Of a stretch of 46,971 nt of DNA, positions 23,555-33,835 are shown one piece after another. This DNA is from Bacteroidaceae bacterium. GTDB lineage: Bacteria > Bacteroidota > Bacteroidia > Bacteroidales > Bacteroidaceae. The stretch is taken from NCBI GenBank assembly GCA_024697785.1, contig JAILEU010000108.1, positions 1 to 46,971 of the forward strand, written 5' to 3'. The position numbers and the translations under genes were made by a program. Every line of letters starts with the position of its first letter. Position 1 is the stretch's first letter. A model generated the notes under the pieces. The model made no database searches, was not told where the DNA came from, and was given only the letters and a program-made list of their open reading frames with translations.

Positions 23555-25996
23555 TTATTCAAAGGCTGAACTTTGAACCAATATCGTCTTTATGCCCATA
23601 CGGGGGAGGGTGACTGAAAGCGGCATGCCGCCCACCTTGATTTCATGGGCGTCGGCATCGCCCTCGACGTTGAAGAGACGCAGTTCGATGCCCTTGTCGG
23701 TGCTTCGGAAGCTAGTCAGCTCGTAGCCCGTGTCGCCCACATCCACCAACGACCGTGCCGCTGATACTGCCCCTTCATGAGGCACGACAATCAGCGGTTC
23801 GTTCCACGCCGCCGAGCAGCGCGCCACTCCTGCTTCGTCCCATGTCCCTTCGTGCGGCAGCAGGGCATAGCGCATCTCCAGCGGACCTTCGATGCTGTAC
23901 ATCCTACCCCACAACCCCGCACCGCTGTACTGTGCCGTCAGGGCAAGGGGAAAACCGGGACCGAACGAGTAGCTGCCCGTATGGTCGGTCAGCAGCGCCA
24001 GCCCCTTGCCGTCGCTGCCCTCGGAGATGTCCACCCAGTGGAGAACGACGTTGTGGCGGATGTCCGTCCACGAGCCATACCACGTGCTGTCCTGACGACT
24101 TTCGCACACATCGAAGGGAGCATCCTTCCAAAGCCGGGGTTCGTGCAGACGGACAGGGAAAAGTATATTCAGCTTATATCGGTCGTCGCAGAAGGCACGT
24201 CGGGGCTGTCGCCAGTCTCTGGCCGACTGACGGTATTCGCCGATGCCGGGGTTACCCTCCCAGTCAATCCTGAGCGAACAATCTATCAGGGGGCTGCCAC
24301 TGCTGATGCGGTAGCGGACGACGAAGGGCGAACGGCCTATCTGCCCTGACAGCGTGACGGTGAGCAGCGGCGTGCCGTCGCCGCTGACGGAGCAGCGCAC
24401 CGGTTCATCGGCCGACGAGAGCCACCTGCCCTCGCGATAGAAAAAACCGCGCAGCTCGCCCAGCATGCTCTCTGCAGAGCTTTCAGATGGGGAAGAGACA
24501 TACTCCGTCCGTGAGCTGCCCGCCTGTAGGCTCGTCACCACCCCACCCCTGTCGAGGTCGAAGGTTATCGTCAGGCAGCCGCCCGCCACCGTCAGGCTGT
24601 GTTCGTCGTGCTTAACCACGCGACAAGGCTCGCAGTCGGCAGCGGCACACCGTCTGTCGTCGGCCGTGAAGTCGGCATAGCCGAATGCGGGCACACGTGC
24701 GGGAAAAGCCTGTCCCTCCACCTCAACCACCTCGCTGCGGGCATGACCGGTGGTGTTGTAGATGCGGACGCTGCCCATAGGCGTTGCAGGCGGCAGCGGC
24801 TTGTCCGTCTCGTCGTAGGCGGGGATGGCGGGCAGCGGGACGTCATACGCTCTCCTCGTCCACACGTCCACCCAGTCGGCCCACGTCATTCCCTTTTTCA
24901 GCAGACCGTTGTAGGGCACTATCCAGGCATCGTGATGCTGGGCCAAAGCGAGGTTGCGCCAGGCTTCGCGGAAGCGGTTAGGGTTAGGCGAATCTGGCGC
25001 AGACCTCTCGCCTCCCATCGCTGCCAGTTTCTCCTGCTGCAAGAGTCCGTTCTCGGCCCAGCGCACTTTTCGGGCGATGCCGTTCAGCACCGAGCTGCCC
25101 CACATCAGGCAGGGACGGATGTCCTCTTGCGTGAAATGCCAGTCATCGTCGGTGTTGCCGGTGCTGACGTTCTCTATATAGTTCGTCCACGTCGTATAGA
25201 CGTTCTGCCAGACGCCGTTCCTCGAGCGACGAATCACGCCGTTCCCCAGCCAGGGGCCATTTTTCCATCCGGCATCCTGATAGCACATGCCCACGGGGTG
25301 GTCGATGCCTTCATGACGGCAGGCAGTCAAGTAACGGACGCTGTTCTGCCACGATGCCGTCTGCCACACCGAGCCCTCCTCGAGCCCCTCGCAGTCAGGA
25401 CGTGGCACTGCGATGATGACGGTGCCGTCAGGGCCTACCATATTCACCAGCTCGCCCCCGTGGCTGGCCGGATAACCGCCCCAGCAGGTGTCGGGGCAGC
25501 GCAGCACGGCGTACTTCGCCCCCATCGCGGTCAGCACCGCAGGCAGACAGCTCGTCAGGCAGGGTTCCTCGGCGGCATAGGTGGTGAAGGTGGCTTCGGG
25601 AAAGTGCGACTTCACGATAGCCCATCCCTCGCTGAACTGACGGATGATGCTCTCGCCGCTGATGTTCCACAGATAGGGTTGCGACAGCGTGGGATTGGTG
25701 AACTCCACCCTGCCCTCGCCCACCAGCCGCCGCAGCCGTGCCAGGTCGTCGGGGGCAATCACTGCGATGGTGTCCCACGTCTCAGGCTCTATTTCGAGGC
25801 ACACCCGCCAGTCGGGGTTCTGCTCCAGCTGGTCGCAGATGAAACCCGTGTACCACTCCTTGGGATAGTGGCCATAGATGCCGCCGTGGTAGCCATCGAC
25901 AAACCACGCGGTCAGCATCCCCTGCTGACCGCAGCCCGGCAGGACACTCTGGCAGACCGCCAACAAAGCCAGCAGTATGCGCCTAACCTTTATCAA
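23555..25996 (-). CDS. GH38-like alpha-mannosidase lipoprotein
   Basis: An 813-residue lipoprotein (lipobox VLPGC, Cys22). Recognition as a divergent GH38 rests on VDGYHGGIYGHY (33-44) in place of the usual HxD strand, on LPAVLTAMGAKYAVLRCP, and on LAQHHDAW (351-358), which carries the zinc-ligand histidine of the family. The large C-terminal beta domains follow. The family hydrolyses alpha-mannosides. The expected nucleophile region (TTYAAEEP, 138-145) is unusual, so the active site deserves a check. The start is the TTG at 25996: the frame closes with TAA just upstream, and that TTG lies at the edge of AATCTTC repeats. Confidence 0.75.
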   Translation of the reverse strand: MIKVRRILLALLAVCQSVLPGCGQQGMLTAWFVDGYHGGIYGHYPKEWYTGFICDQLEQNPDWRVCLEIEPETWDTIAVIAPDDLARLRRLVGEGRVEFTNPTLSQPYLWNISGESIIRQFSEGWAIVKSHFPEATFTTYAAEEPCLTSCLPAVLTAMGAKYAVLRCPDTCWGGYPASHGGELVNMVGPDGTVIIAVPRPDCEGLEEGSVWQTASWQNSVRYLTACRHEGIDHPVGMCYQDAGWKNGPWLGNGVIRRSRNGVWQNVYTTWTNYIENVSTGNTDDDWHFTQEDIRPCLMWGSSVLNGIARKVRWAENGLLQQEKLAAMGGERSAPDSPNPNRFREAWRNLALAQHHDAWIVPYNGLLKKGMTWADWVDVWTRRAYDVPLPAIPAYDETDKPLPPATPMGSVRIYNTTGHARSEVVEVEGQAFPARVPAFGYADFTADDRRCAAADCEPCRVVKHDEHSLTVAGGCLTITFDLDRGGVVTSLQAGSSRTEYVSSPSESSAESMLGELRGFFYREGRWLSSADEPVRCSVSGDGTPLLTVTLSGQIGRSPFVVRYRISSGSPLIDCSLRIDWEGNPGIGEYRQSARDWRQPRRAFCDDRYKLNILFPVRLHEPRLWKDAPFDVCESRQDSTWYGSWTDIRHNVVLHWVDISEGSDGKGLALLTDHTGSYSFGPGFPLALTAQYSGAGLWGRMYSIEGPLEMRYALLPHEGTWDEAGVARCSAAWNEPLIVVPHEGAVSAARSLVDVGDTGYELTSFRSTDKGIELRLFNVEGDADAHEIKVGGMPLSVTLPRMGIKTILVQSSAFE

Positions 25997-26059
25997 GATT
26001 GAAAGATTGAAGATTTAATAATTTCCGGCCGCATGGTCGTTAAACATTAACGTTATCGT

Positions 26060-27367
26060 TTAATCCCAAAGCGACTCCCAGTTGAAGACGCGGTAGAAGT
26101 AGGGACGTACGTAGTCGGCACTACCAGGATAGGTGAAGTTGTCGGCCGTGGCAGGCGCGGTCTGCGAGGTGGCGAGCACCAGCTCGCCCTGACGCGAGAG
26201 GGCGGGCAAAAGGGTGACGCGGGTGAGGGCGTTATAGGTTTGCGGACCTTTCTTCTCGATGCGCGAGGGGATGACGCAGAGGGTCTTGACGTCGGTGAAA
26301 GGACCATAGGGGGTGGTGGAACGCCATATTAGCACGTCCTGCCCATTGGAATAAGACTGTCCGACGAGGTAGTAGTAATTGCCGAGCTTGAGCACCTGCG
26401 GGTGCTGACAGGCACCGTTGTCAACCAGCATGCTGGAGCGCATGGCCACCTCGTCGGCGGTGATGCCACTGGCGACGGTGGGCGCCGTGGTGGACCAGAC
26501 GATGTCGCCGTCGGTGTTGCGCACACAGTATTCCCACGTAGAGGCGAGGTCATAGGTAGCGGTGCGGGCGACGAGAACGCCGCTGATGCCAGTCAGCAGA
26601 TAGGTGCAGTAGAGGTAGTTGTGACCGTCGTCGTCACGAAGCAGCGAGCTGTCGTAGCCTATCATGTTAGTGAGCATATCGGGCTGGAGTGATTCTTCGG
26701 TAAGGGTACCGTCGGCGCCGATGGCGTAAGTGGCTAAGTAGGTGGACTCGCGGCGTGAGTTGGAGCTCTTGTAACAACCATAGAGCACCTGCACCTTGCC
26801 GTCAGCACGCTGGGACGCCAACGCTGGCACAAGATAGCTCTTCGTCGATACGGGCGAGGCAAGCGGCTCAGCCTGATAGTAGTCGTCGGCCGAGGGGTCG
26901 GAGGTCTGAATGAAGGCATTGAGTTCCCTCAGGTCGGCAGCGACGGGTGACGTCAGGGAGCCTGCCCGCTGCAGAAGCATGCTGCTGCGCACGGTGGCGC
27001 CGCTGAGACGGGCACGGGTGTCGGCATCAACAACGCCGAAATAGCTGTCGCGGGCGAGCCACAGCAGCTGACCGCCGGCGAGCGGTGCGGAGGAGACGAC
27101 ATCGCCGCCGTTCCAGCCGAGGGTGCGGCTGAAGAGGGCATTGTAGAGTTCGTCGCGATAGAGAAACACGTTGTCGCTGTGCTGACCGACGTTCATGACG
27201 GGAGCGAGCTGCCAGGCAGCATCGACGGCGGGTTCCTCGACGGTGACATGGATGGGGTCGTCCTGGGCATCGTCGTAGCCGATGGCAGCAGAATCGTAGT
27301 CGTTGCAGCTGGCGAAGAGGCCAAGGCCAAGGATCCAGGCCAGAGGCTTTAAGAGTTCATTATTCAT
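26060..27367 (-). CDS. Surface lipoprotein with propeller-like domain
   Basis: A 435-residue lipoprotein (GLFASCND, Cys21). The body has repeated short strands and motifs like those of five-bladed propellers of the DUF4185/DUF5005 kind: VFLYRDELYNALFSRTLGWNGGD, LLRDDDGHNYLYCTYL, QHPQVLKLGNYYYLVGQSY, LIWRSTTPYGPF. Such folds resemble GH43/GH117 but I see no certain catalytic triad. It probably binds or acts on the PUL glycan at the surface. It lies between the DUF1735/DUF4361 gene and the GH38 gene on the same strand. Confidence 0.65.
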   Translation of the reverse strand: MNNELLKPLAWILGLGLFASCNDYDSAAIGYDDAQDDPIHVTVEEPAVDAAWQLAPVMNVGQHSDNVFLYRDELYNALFSRTLGWNGGDVVSSAPLAGGQLLWLARDSYFGVVDADTRARLSGATVRSSMLLQRAGSLTSPVAADLRELNAFIQTSDPSADDYYQAEPLASPVSTKSYLVPALASQRADGKVQVLYGCYKSSNSRRESTYLATYAIGADGTLTEESLQPDMLTNMIGYDSSLLRDDDGHNYLYCTYLLTGISGVLVARTATYDLASTWEYCVRNTDGDIVWSTTAPTVASGITADEVAMRSSMLVDNGACQHPQVLKLGNYYYLVGQSYSNGQDVLIWRSTTPYGPFTDVKTLCVIPSRIEKKGPQTYNALTRVTLLPALSRQGELVLATSQTAPATADNFTYPGSADYVRPYFYRVFNWESLWD

Positions 27368-27499
27368 AGTTTACAATTCTCAATTCATCGATGATGTTAT
27401 AGAAGTTAAGGAGTCCAGACGAATGTACAGCCGCTAGATTGTTAAACATGAAACGTCAAACGAAAACTCAAAAATCTTAACTCTTAACTAAATAATTCT

Positions 27500-28516
27500 T
27501 CAGTTGGCGGTGATGCTAAGGGGGCGCATCTGTTCGTGGACGAAGTGCCACATGGTTTCGGAGGGCAGCTTGTAGCGGTAGTTGAGCGTGAAGCACTTCG
27601 TCTCGGGGTCGTAATAGCTGGGGTTGCCCTCGACCTCGCCCACTTCGACAGAGCGGCTGGACACCTCCCATGTGGTCATCGTCACCTTCTGATGCCTGAC
27701 AAACTGGCCTGTAGGCACGCCTTCGACAAGCACGGGGATGTCGATGAGCTGGTCGGGATGGACCGTGACGACGATGCCGCGCTGGCTAATGACGGCGGGG
27801 GCGACGCTGTAGGACGTGCCCGGCAGGATGCGGACGCTGTGTTCGCCCGTGGGCACCAGCAACTTAGTGGCATTGATGAGCGAGGCATCGCCGGCTGCGG
27901 TGAACTCGCCGTCGGCCTCGCGGAAGTTCTGCTCGGTGCCGTCCATGGTGTAGTAGGTGGCGCGCTTGGTGGTGGCGTAGTCGTTCTTCAGGTAGATGCG
28001 GAAGAGCACCTCGCGCTTCTCGGGCGAAATCATGTAGTCGGACACGGACTTGATACGCAGGGGGATGTAAAAGACGTCGTCGGGGCCGATGGTGCTGACG
28101 TTGACACGGATAGGGAACTTCACGTACGGCTTGCTGCCTGAGGCGGGCAACAGGATGGAATAGTTGTCGATGGTGTAGTTCCTGGCATCGAGCTCCTGGG
28201 CATAGCTGGCGTATGCCTCGCCATAGGTGGTGCGGTTGTAGGCACGCAGCACCTCTGGCCAGTGCTCGAGCTCGACCGTCACATCACGGTCGATGGGGGT
28301 GGTGCCGCCGGCGTATATCGAGAGCCATCCCTCGGAGATTTCGCCGAAGGTGTATTCCTGGCCGAAGATGTTGCTGACGCCGCTGACGATGTATATCTCC
28401 TTGCGGTACTGCTCTTCGTCGTAGAACTTGGCTTCGCAGCCGGCGATGGACATTCCTGTCACCACCAGGCCGGTGAGAACGATGGCTTTGATTATGAATG
28501 AATGACTATGTTTCAT
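27500..28516 (-). CDS. DUF1735 / DUF4361 lipoprotein (surface glycan-binding type)
   Basis: A 338-residue lipoprotein (SIAGCEAK, Cys27). The N-terminal part (about 35-175) is a BT_3987-like DUF1735 domain (YIVSGVSN, then a repetitive beta pattern ending VLFRIYLKNDY). The C-terminal part (about 180-335) is DUF4361-like. This protein type regularly follows susD in Bacteroidales loci and is thought to help capture glycans. It lies 49 bp after susD. Confidence 0.8.
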   Translation of the reverse strand: MKHSHSFIIKAIVLTGLVVTGMSIAGCEAKFYDEEQYRKEIYIVSGVSNIFGQEYTFGEISEGWLSIYAGGTTPIDRDVTVELEHWPEVLRAYNRTTYGEAYASYAQELDARNYTIDNYSILLPASGSKPYVKFPIRVNVSTIGPDDVFYIPLRIKSVSDYMISPEKREVLFRIYLKNDYATTKRATYYTMDGTEQNFREADGEFTAAGDASLINATKLLVPTGEHSVRILPGTSYSVAPAVISQRGIVVTVHPDQLIDIPVLVEGVPTGQFVRHQKVTMTTWEVSSRSVEVGEVEGNPSYYDPETKCFTLNYRYKLPSETMWHFVHEQMRPLSITAN

Positions 28517-28565
28517 AAGGTCTATAGTTTATTATCAATCATCAACTGTCACTTCTCCATTTATC

Positions 28566-30575
28566 TTACTTTTCCCATCCCGGGTTCTGGTCGAGAAGTG
28601 GGTTCTTGCGGAGTTCGCTAAGGTGGATGGGCAGCAGCACCATCTTGGGTTTGAAGACGCGTTCGCGGATGGTGGAATACTGGATGACGGTGGGCTGGTA
28701 GAATCCTGCCCACTCGGCCTGATTGACAGAGAGTCCCTGCAGGGGCTCGCTTTCGAGCTGCTCGACGATGCCCCAGCGACGGATGTCGTAGTATCGGCGT
28801 CCCTCGTGGAACAGCTCGATGCAGCGTTCGCGCTCGACGACGGCCTCGAAAGCATCCTCGGAGGCCAGCTCGGTGTCGGTGACGCCCGGCAGTCCGGCAC
28901 GGAAGCGGACGCGGTTGAAGGCGCTCCGCATCTCGCCGACGTCGCGGCTGACGCGGATGCCGTCGATGTCCCACTCCTTCGTCAGGTGGTTGAGGGCTTC
29001 GGCATACGAGAGCAGCACCTCGGCATAGCGGATGATAGGGAACGTCTTGGCTATGGTGCGGGCGTTGTTGCCGGTGCAGGCATCGCGCGGATGGACGTAC
29101 TTGCAGCCAGTGTAGCCGGTGATGTTATAGACGTTGTTGGTAGAGACGTTCGGGCCGCAGTTGGCGCCCATGTAGTAGCCGACCACGACGTCGTGCTTGC
29201 CCGTCTCGATGGTGGACGACATGGTCCAGAGGCGGCCCGAGAAGCCGATGTTGGCATAGAAGCGCGACTCGCGACCCGCGTAGGCAGCGAACGTGCCGGC
29301 CTTGAGGGTGTAGTTGCGCGAGAGGATTTTGTCCTCCTGGGTGATGCAGGTCTTGTCGTAGGGTCGGTTGAGGTAGGGATAGTCGGCGCTGGCGTCGGCG
29401 ATGTCGCGTCCGTCGGCCATGTAGAAGTAGTCGACCATGCGCTGTGGGACGCTGACGCAGCTGCTGCCGCCGAAGCGCAGGGGGAAGATGTATCCGAGGT
29501 GGTCGAGGATGTTCTCCGTCGTACCCCAGATGAGCTCGGGGTTGGTGGCGGCGACGGCCTCGCCGGTGAACTGTTCGGAGTAAGAGCGATAGGGGTCGAT
29601 GCCTCCGGCGCCGTCGGGCCAGGGGGCAGAGGGAACATTCGCCGGGAGGGCGGCGGTGTACTGGTCGGCCTCGACGGTGTAGAGGTCGTAGAGGCCCATG
29701 TCGATGACGCGTCGGGCTGCTGCGGCGGCGACGGCCCACTTGCGCTCGTCGTACTCCAGCGAGACGTAGGGCTCCTTGTCGGTCGAGCGGAGGAACGAGC
29801 CGAAGAAGCGCCGGGCAGCGGCACCGCCGTTGAACAGCGGGCTGGCGGCGGCCAGACGGATGCGTGCCGACAGCGCCAGCGCAGCACCGGCGGTGGGGGC
29901 AGCGAGCATATCAACGGGACGTGTGCGGGGGAGGTTCTGGGCAGCGGCCTCGAACTCCGTGCAGATGTAGTCGGCACACTCGTCGAAGGTGTTACGGGCA
30001 CGCTCGTAGTAGGCGGGGGCCTCGTTGCTGTTCAGGATCTCGTCGCCCAGGAGAATCATCGGACCCTGGTTGCGCAGTATCCAGTAGTAGGCGTATGCCC
30101 TCAGGAAGCGCACCTCGGCACGGAACTCGGACTTCTCGAAGCTGTTCATGTCGGGCACGGCGTCGATATTGGTCAGCAGGGTGTTGCACTTGCGGATGAT
30201 GCGGTAGCAGTTGTCCCAGACGTTGAAGTCCCAGTCCCATCCGCCCATCGCCGAGGCGGTGATGTTGTCGGTGGTGAGGCTGGTGCCTGAGAACTGTATC
30301 TCGAGGAAGCCGCCGTTCCAGTTGCCGCACGACACGGCTTCGTCGCTGCCGGTGAGTCCGGGGGTGCTGCCGTAGTACCAGAGGCGACCCTCCTTAGGCA
30401 GCAGGCTGACGGCACCGTTGTAGTAGCGCTGTATGTTGACGCTGCTGGCAAAGATGGAGTCTGCCATGAAGGTGTCGACAAAGTATTCGTCCACATTCAG
30501 ATAGTCGGCACATCCAACCATGGAAGATGCGCTGACAGCCAGAGCCATTATCTTAACAAAAACACTTTTCTTCAT
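28566..30575 (-). CDS. susD: SusD/RagB-family glycan-binding lipoprotein
   Basis: A 669-residue lipoprotein (SMVGCADYLN, Cys22). It has the RagB/SusD helical TPR framework: WDNCYRIIRKCNTLLTNI, FRAEVRFLRAYAYYWILRNQGPMILL and the C-terminal signature ERCIELFHEGRRYYDIRRWG. It forms the lid over the SusC barrel and binds the oligosaccharide at the outer surface. It follows susC in the same transcript, separated by a 6-bp repeat tract (30579-30667). Confidence 0.95.
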   Translation of the reverse strand: MKKSVFVKIMALAVSASSMVGCADYLNVDEYFVDTFMADSIFASSVNIQRYYNGAVSLLPKEGRLWYYGSTPGLTGSDEAVSCGNWNGGFLEIQFSGTSLTTDNITASAMGGWDWDFNVWDNCYRIIRKCNTLLTNIDAVPDMNSFEKSEFRAEVRFLRAYAYYWILRNQGPMILLGDEILNSNEAPAYYERARNTFDECADYICTEFEAAAQNLPRTRPVDMLAAPTAGAALALSARIRLAAASPLFNGGAAARRFFGSFLRSTDKEPYVSLEYDERKWAVAAAAARRVIDMGLYDLYTVEADQYTAALPANVPSAPWPDGAGGIDPYRSYSEQFTGEAVAATNPELIWGTTENILDHLGYIFPLRFGGSSCVSVPQRMVDYFYMADGRDIADASADYPYLNRPYDKTCITQEDKILSRNYTLKAGTFAAYAGRESRFYANIGFSGRLWTMSSTIETGKHDVVVGYYMGANCGPNVSTNNVYNITGYTGCKYVHPRDACTGNNARTIAKTFPIIRYAEVLLSYAEALNHLTKEWDIDGIRVSRDVGEMRSAFNRVRFRAGLPGVTDTELASEDAFEAVVERERCIELFHEGRRYYDIRRWGIVEQLESEPLQGLSVNQAEWAGFYQPTVIQYSTIRERVFKPKMVLLPIHLSELRKNPLLDQNPGWEK

Positions 30576-30578
30576 ACT

Positions 30579-30667
30579 GAAACGAAAACGGAAACGAAAA
30601 CGGAAACGAAAACGAAAACGATAACGATAACGAAAACGATAACGAAAACGATAACGATAAAGATAAC
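30579..30667. repeat. Hexanucleotide array between susC and susD
   Basis: About fourteen 6-bp units (AAAACG, GAAACG, ATAACG variants) in phase. The same GATAAC hexamer recurs inside the reading frame at 38765-38800. The array fills almost the whole susC-susD gap, up to the susD start codon. Confidence 0.92.
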
Positions 30668-30683
30668 TCGTTAAACCAGACCT

Positions 30684-33600
30684 TTAAAAGTTAAGTTGCA
30701 TTTGCAGGGCATAGCGTCCGGTCAGGGGGTAGGCCTGTCCGCAGGAGGTGGCCTGCTCGGGGTCGTAGATCTTCACGCTGTCCCACACATGGAGGTTCTC
30801 ACACATCAGCTGCAGGTCGATGGACTGCAGGCCGACCTTGTGCATGAAGGCTGCGTTCCAACGGTAATTGAGGCTCACTTCCTGCAGCCTCAGGTAGCGC
30901 GCATCGCCCATCCACCATGTGGAAGGCTGCGTGTTGTTGACGTTTTGTCCGTAGTAGAGTCGCGGGAAACGGGCATTGGGGTTCTCCGTCCGGGGGTCAC
31001 CAGAGTAATCAGCAGAAATCCAACGATTCTCCTTGTTGTAAGCAATCGCAAGAACATTGCCGCGGAAACCCTTGTTGAAGGGCATGTATCCGTCGAAGAG
31101 GCTGCCGTCGCTGCCGCCGTAGAGGAAGTAGTTATGTCCCGTGCCGCGGAAGAGGATATTGAGCGTGAATCCTTTCCAGTCGGCCGAAGCGCCGAGGCCG
31201 TACATCAGCTGCGGGATGCCGGCATAGGCAAAGAGGGGCACCTTGTCGTCGCTGTTCACCACGCCGTCGCCGTTGACGTCCTTATACTTGATGTCGCCCG
31301 GGCGCAAGGCCCCGAACTGCGGTGGGCTCATGTCGATGTCCTCCTGACTCTCGAAGAGACCGAGGGCGATGTATCCGCGCTGCACGTTGTTGGCATAGCC
31401 GTTGCGTTCGAGATAGCGGTAGGGCTGTGTGGCCTCCTCCCAGTTGAGGATTTTGTTTTTCGAGAGGGTGAAGTTGCCGCGCAGGGTAAAGCTGAAGTCG
31501 TTCGACACCTTCTGGCGGTACTCCAGGTTGCCGTCGCCGCCCCAACTCTTCATGCTGCCCACGTTGCCGTATGGCATGCTTACCAGTCCGACGTAGGCGG
31601 GCACCTGTGTGCGCTGCTGGAAGATGGCGTCGCGGCGGTCGAGGAAGTAATCGACGGTGGCCGAGAACCGGTCGCCAAACAGATGGAAGTCCATGCCGAG
31701 GTCCATCTTCTTCGCCTTCTCCCAGACGAGGTTGTCGGCGCCCACCTGGCTCTCGGTGATAACGCCCGTGCCGCCCCATACGGAGCTGGCCGACGGGTTC
31801 TCAGTGATGAGCGTCAGGTAGGGGAAGCGTGTGCTGGCTATCTGGTCGTTACCGACCATGCCGTACGAGGCGCGGAATTTGAGGAAGCTCAGCCAGGGCA
31901 CGTTGTCCTGGACGAACGTGTAGCTGGTGGGCACCCATGCCAGCGCCATCGAGGGGAAGAAGCCGTACTGGCGGCCGGGCTGGAAGTTCTCCGAGCCGTT
32001 GAGGCCGAAGTTGGCGTCGATGAAATAGGTGTCGCGGAAGCCGTAGTTCAGCCGTCCCGAGAGGCTCTGGTAGCGTTTGGGGATGGCGGACATGCTGCTG
32101 CCGGCACCCGTCTCGGCGGTGTCCTCAATATAATAATATAGGAGAGCGCCCACGCTGTGTTCGTCGAACACGCGGTCGTAGTTGACGCTGGTGTTGAAGA
32201 AAATCTTGCGCCAAGTCCACGCCGCCGAGCTGTAGCCCACCGACACCTCGCTGACGCGCTGCGAGAGGATGAGCTTGCCCGAGGCGCTGCGCTCGGAGGC
32301 CATGTAGAGCGCGGGGATCTTGTAGCGGCTCTCGCCGAACAGCGACTGCGTGTCGAGCGAGCCCTGCAGCTTGGCCTTCAGTCCCGGGGTGACCATCGAG
32401 AGGTCCTGGTCGAGGCTCATGGTGATCATGTTGCGGAAGTTCTGCTGACGGGTGGTGCCGGTGTAGTTCAGCAGGACGTAGGGCGAGACGTCGTCGCCGT
32501 CGTTCGTGGCAGGCAGGTAGCCGTTCGAGTAGCGCAGCGGGAACATCACGGGCGTCGTCTTGGCCTGCGAGCTCCATATCCACCCCGTCATGCTCACCGG
32601 CTGGTAGCCGCTGCCCATGCTGGGGCGGTCGTTCACCGACAGGTAGCTGGTGCCGCCGATGTAAACCTTCGTCGTCTTCGTCAGGTTGATGTCGAGGTTC
32701 ATGCGGTAGTTGTACGTGTTATAGCCCACGCCGCGCTTGTAGGGCGAGTCGGCCGCCATGTTGTAGGCCGACGATTCGTTGCTCATCCCGAGCGAGGCGA
32801 AGTATCGGGCGATGGAGCCGCCGCCGCGCGCGCTGACGTAGTAGGTCTGCTCGAGCGAGGTGGGGTTGAGCAGTTCTCTCTGCCAGTCCACATTGGGATA
32901 GAGGTCGGGGTCGAGGCCATAGCGGATGATGTCCATCTCCACGTTGTCGTAGATGGGGTTCATGCCGGTGGCCACGGCAGCCTCATTGGCCATCTGGGCG
33001 TACTCGTAGGCACCCAGATAGTCGGGCAGGCGTTTCAGCTGCGACACGGTGTAGTTGGCGCGCGCCGTGATCATCAGCTTCTGGTCCAGTCCGCGCTTGG
33101 TGGTGACGATGACGACGCCGTTGGCGCCGCGGCTGCCATAGACGGCGGTGGCGGCCGCATCCTTCAGCACCGAGAAGCTCTCCACGTCAGCCGCCTCCAC
33201 CTGGCTCAGGTCGCCCTCGAGGCCGTCAATCAGCACCAGCGCGCTGCTGTTGGCGCCGAAGGTGCCGATGCCGCGCACCCAGAACTCCGAGATGTTCTTC
33301 CCGGGCTCGCCGCTGCGCTGCACGCCGATGATGCCTGCCACACGGCCTGCCAGCGTGTTCACGATGTTCGTGGCCGGTTTCTCAAGCTCGATGGGCGCAA
33401 TGGTGGTGATGGCACCCGCCACGCTTATCTTACGCTGCGTGCCCATACCGACCACCACCACCTCGTCAACCTCTTTCGTGCTCTCTTTCAGTTGGATGGT
33501 CACTGACGTCTGGCGTTTCTCCAGTCTGTACGTCACGGACGAATAGCCCACGTACGACACCATGAGCACGTCGTAGAGGTCGGCCTTGATGGCGAACGCG

Positions 33601-33788
33601 CCATCGACGTCGGTGACGGTGCCGATGCCGGGCTTGTTCTGGATGGTCACCGTAGCCCCGATGACGGCCTCGCCCGTCTCGTCGATGACCATACCTTTCA
33701 CCTCAAAGCTCTCCTGTGCCCCTGCCGCCAGAGCAAGCGTACAGCCAAGCGCTAAGAGCCAAACTTTCAGGAAACGATTATTATTCAT
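30684..33788 (-). CDS. susC: SusC/RagA-family TonB-dependent receptor
   Basis: A 1034-residue outer-membrane receptor. A signal peptide (ending LAAGAQ) is followed by a carboxypeptidase-regulatory-like domain (FEVKGMVIDETGEAVIGATV, about 29-105) and the TonB-box-like DEVVVVGMGTQRK. Then come the plug (GRVAGIIGVQRSGEPG, FSVLKDAAATAVYGSRGANGVVIVTT) and a 22-strand barrel. A calcium-loop-like DVNGDGVVNSDD lies near residue 830. No N-terminal STN domain is present, so it should not signal directly to an anti-sigma factor. It imports the oligosaccharide captured with SusD. Confidence 0.97.
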   Translation of the reverse strand: MNNNRFLKVWLLALGCTLALAAGAQESFEVKGMVIDETGEAVIGATVTIQNKPGIGTVTDVDGAFAIKADLYDVLMVSYVGYSSVTYRLEKRQTSVTIQLKESTKEVDEVVVVGMGTQRKISVAGAITTIAPIELEKPATNIVNTLAGRVAGIIGVQRSGEPGKNISEFWVRGIGTFGANSSALVLIDGLEGDLSQVEAADVESFSVLKDAAATAVYGSRGANGVVIVTTKRGLDQKLMITARANYTVSQLKRLPDYLGAYEYAQMANEAAVATGMNPIYDNVEMDIIRYGLDPDLYPNVDWQRELLNPTSLEQTYYVSARGGGSIARYFASLGMSNESSAYNMAADSPYKRGVGYNTYNYRMNLDINLTKTTKVYIGGTSYLSVNDRPSMGSGYQPVSMTGWIWSSQAKTTPVMFPLRYSNGYLPATNDGDDVSPYVLLNYTGTTRQQNFRNMITMSLDQDLSMVTPGLKAKLQGSLDTQSLFGESRYKIPALYMASERSASGKLILSQRVSEVSVGYSSAAWTWRKIFFNTSVNYDRVFDEHSVGALLYYYIEDTAETGAGSSMSAIPKRYQSLSGRLNYGFRDTYFIDANFGLNGSENFQPGRQYGFFPSMALAWVPTSYTFVQDNVPWLSFLKFRASYGMVGNDQIASTRFPYLTLITENPSASSVWGGTGVITESQVGADNLVWEKAKKMDLGMDFHLFGDRFSATVDYFLDRRDAIFQQRTQVPAYVGLVSMPYGNVGSMKSWGGDGNLEYRQKVSNDFSFTLRGNFTLSKNKILNWEEATQPYRYLERNGYANNVQRGYIALGLFESQEDIDMSPPQFGALRPGDIKYKDVNGDGVVNSDDKVPLFAYAGIPQLMYGLGASADWKGFTLNILFRGTGHNYFLYGGSDGSLFDGYMPFNKGFRGNVLAIAYNKENRWISADYSGDPRTENPNARFPRLYYGQNVNNTQPSTWWMGDARYLRLQEVSLNYRWNAAFMHKVGLQSIDLQLMCENLHVWDSVKIYDPEQATSCGQAYPLTGRYALQMQLNF

Positions 33789-33835
33789 CTTTCAATCTTC
33801 GTTTTATTGCTTTCCTAATGGCGCCATCGGCGCTG

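Noticed and set aside
32157-33506. 449-codon frame opposite susC
   Set aside because: Shadow of the receptor gene with no domain of its own.
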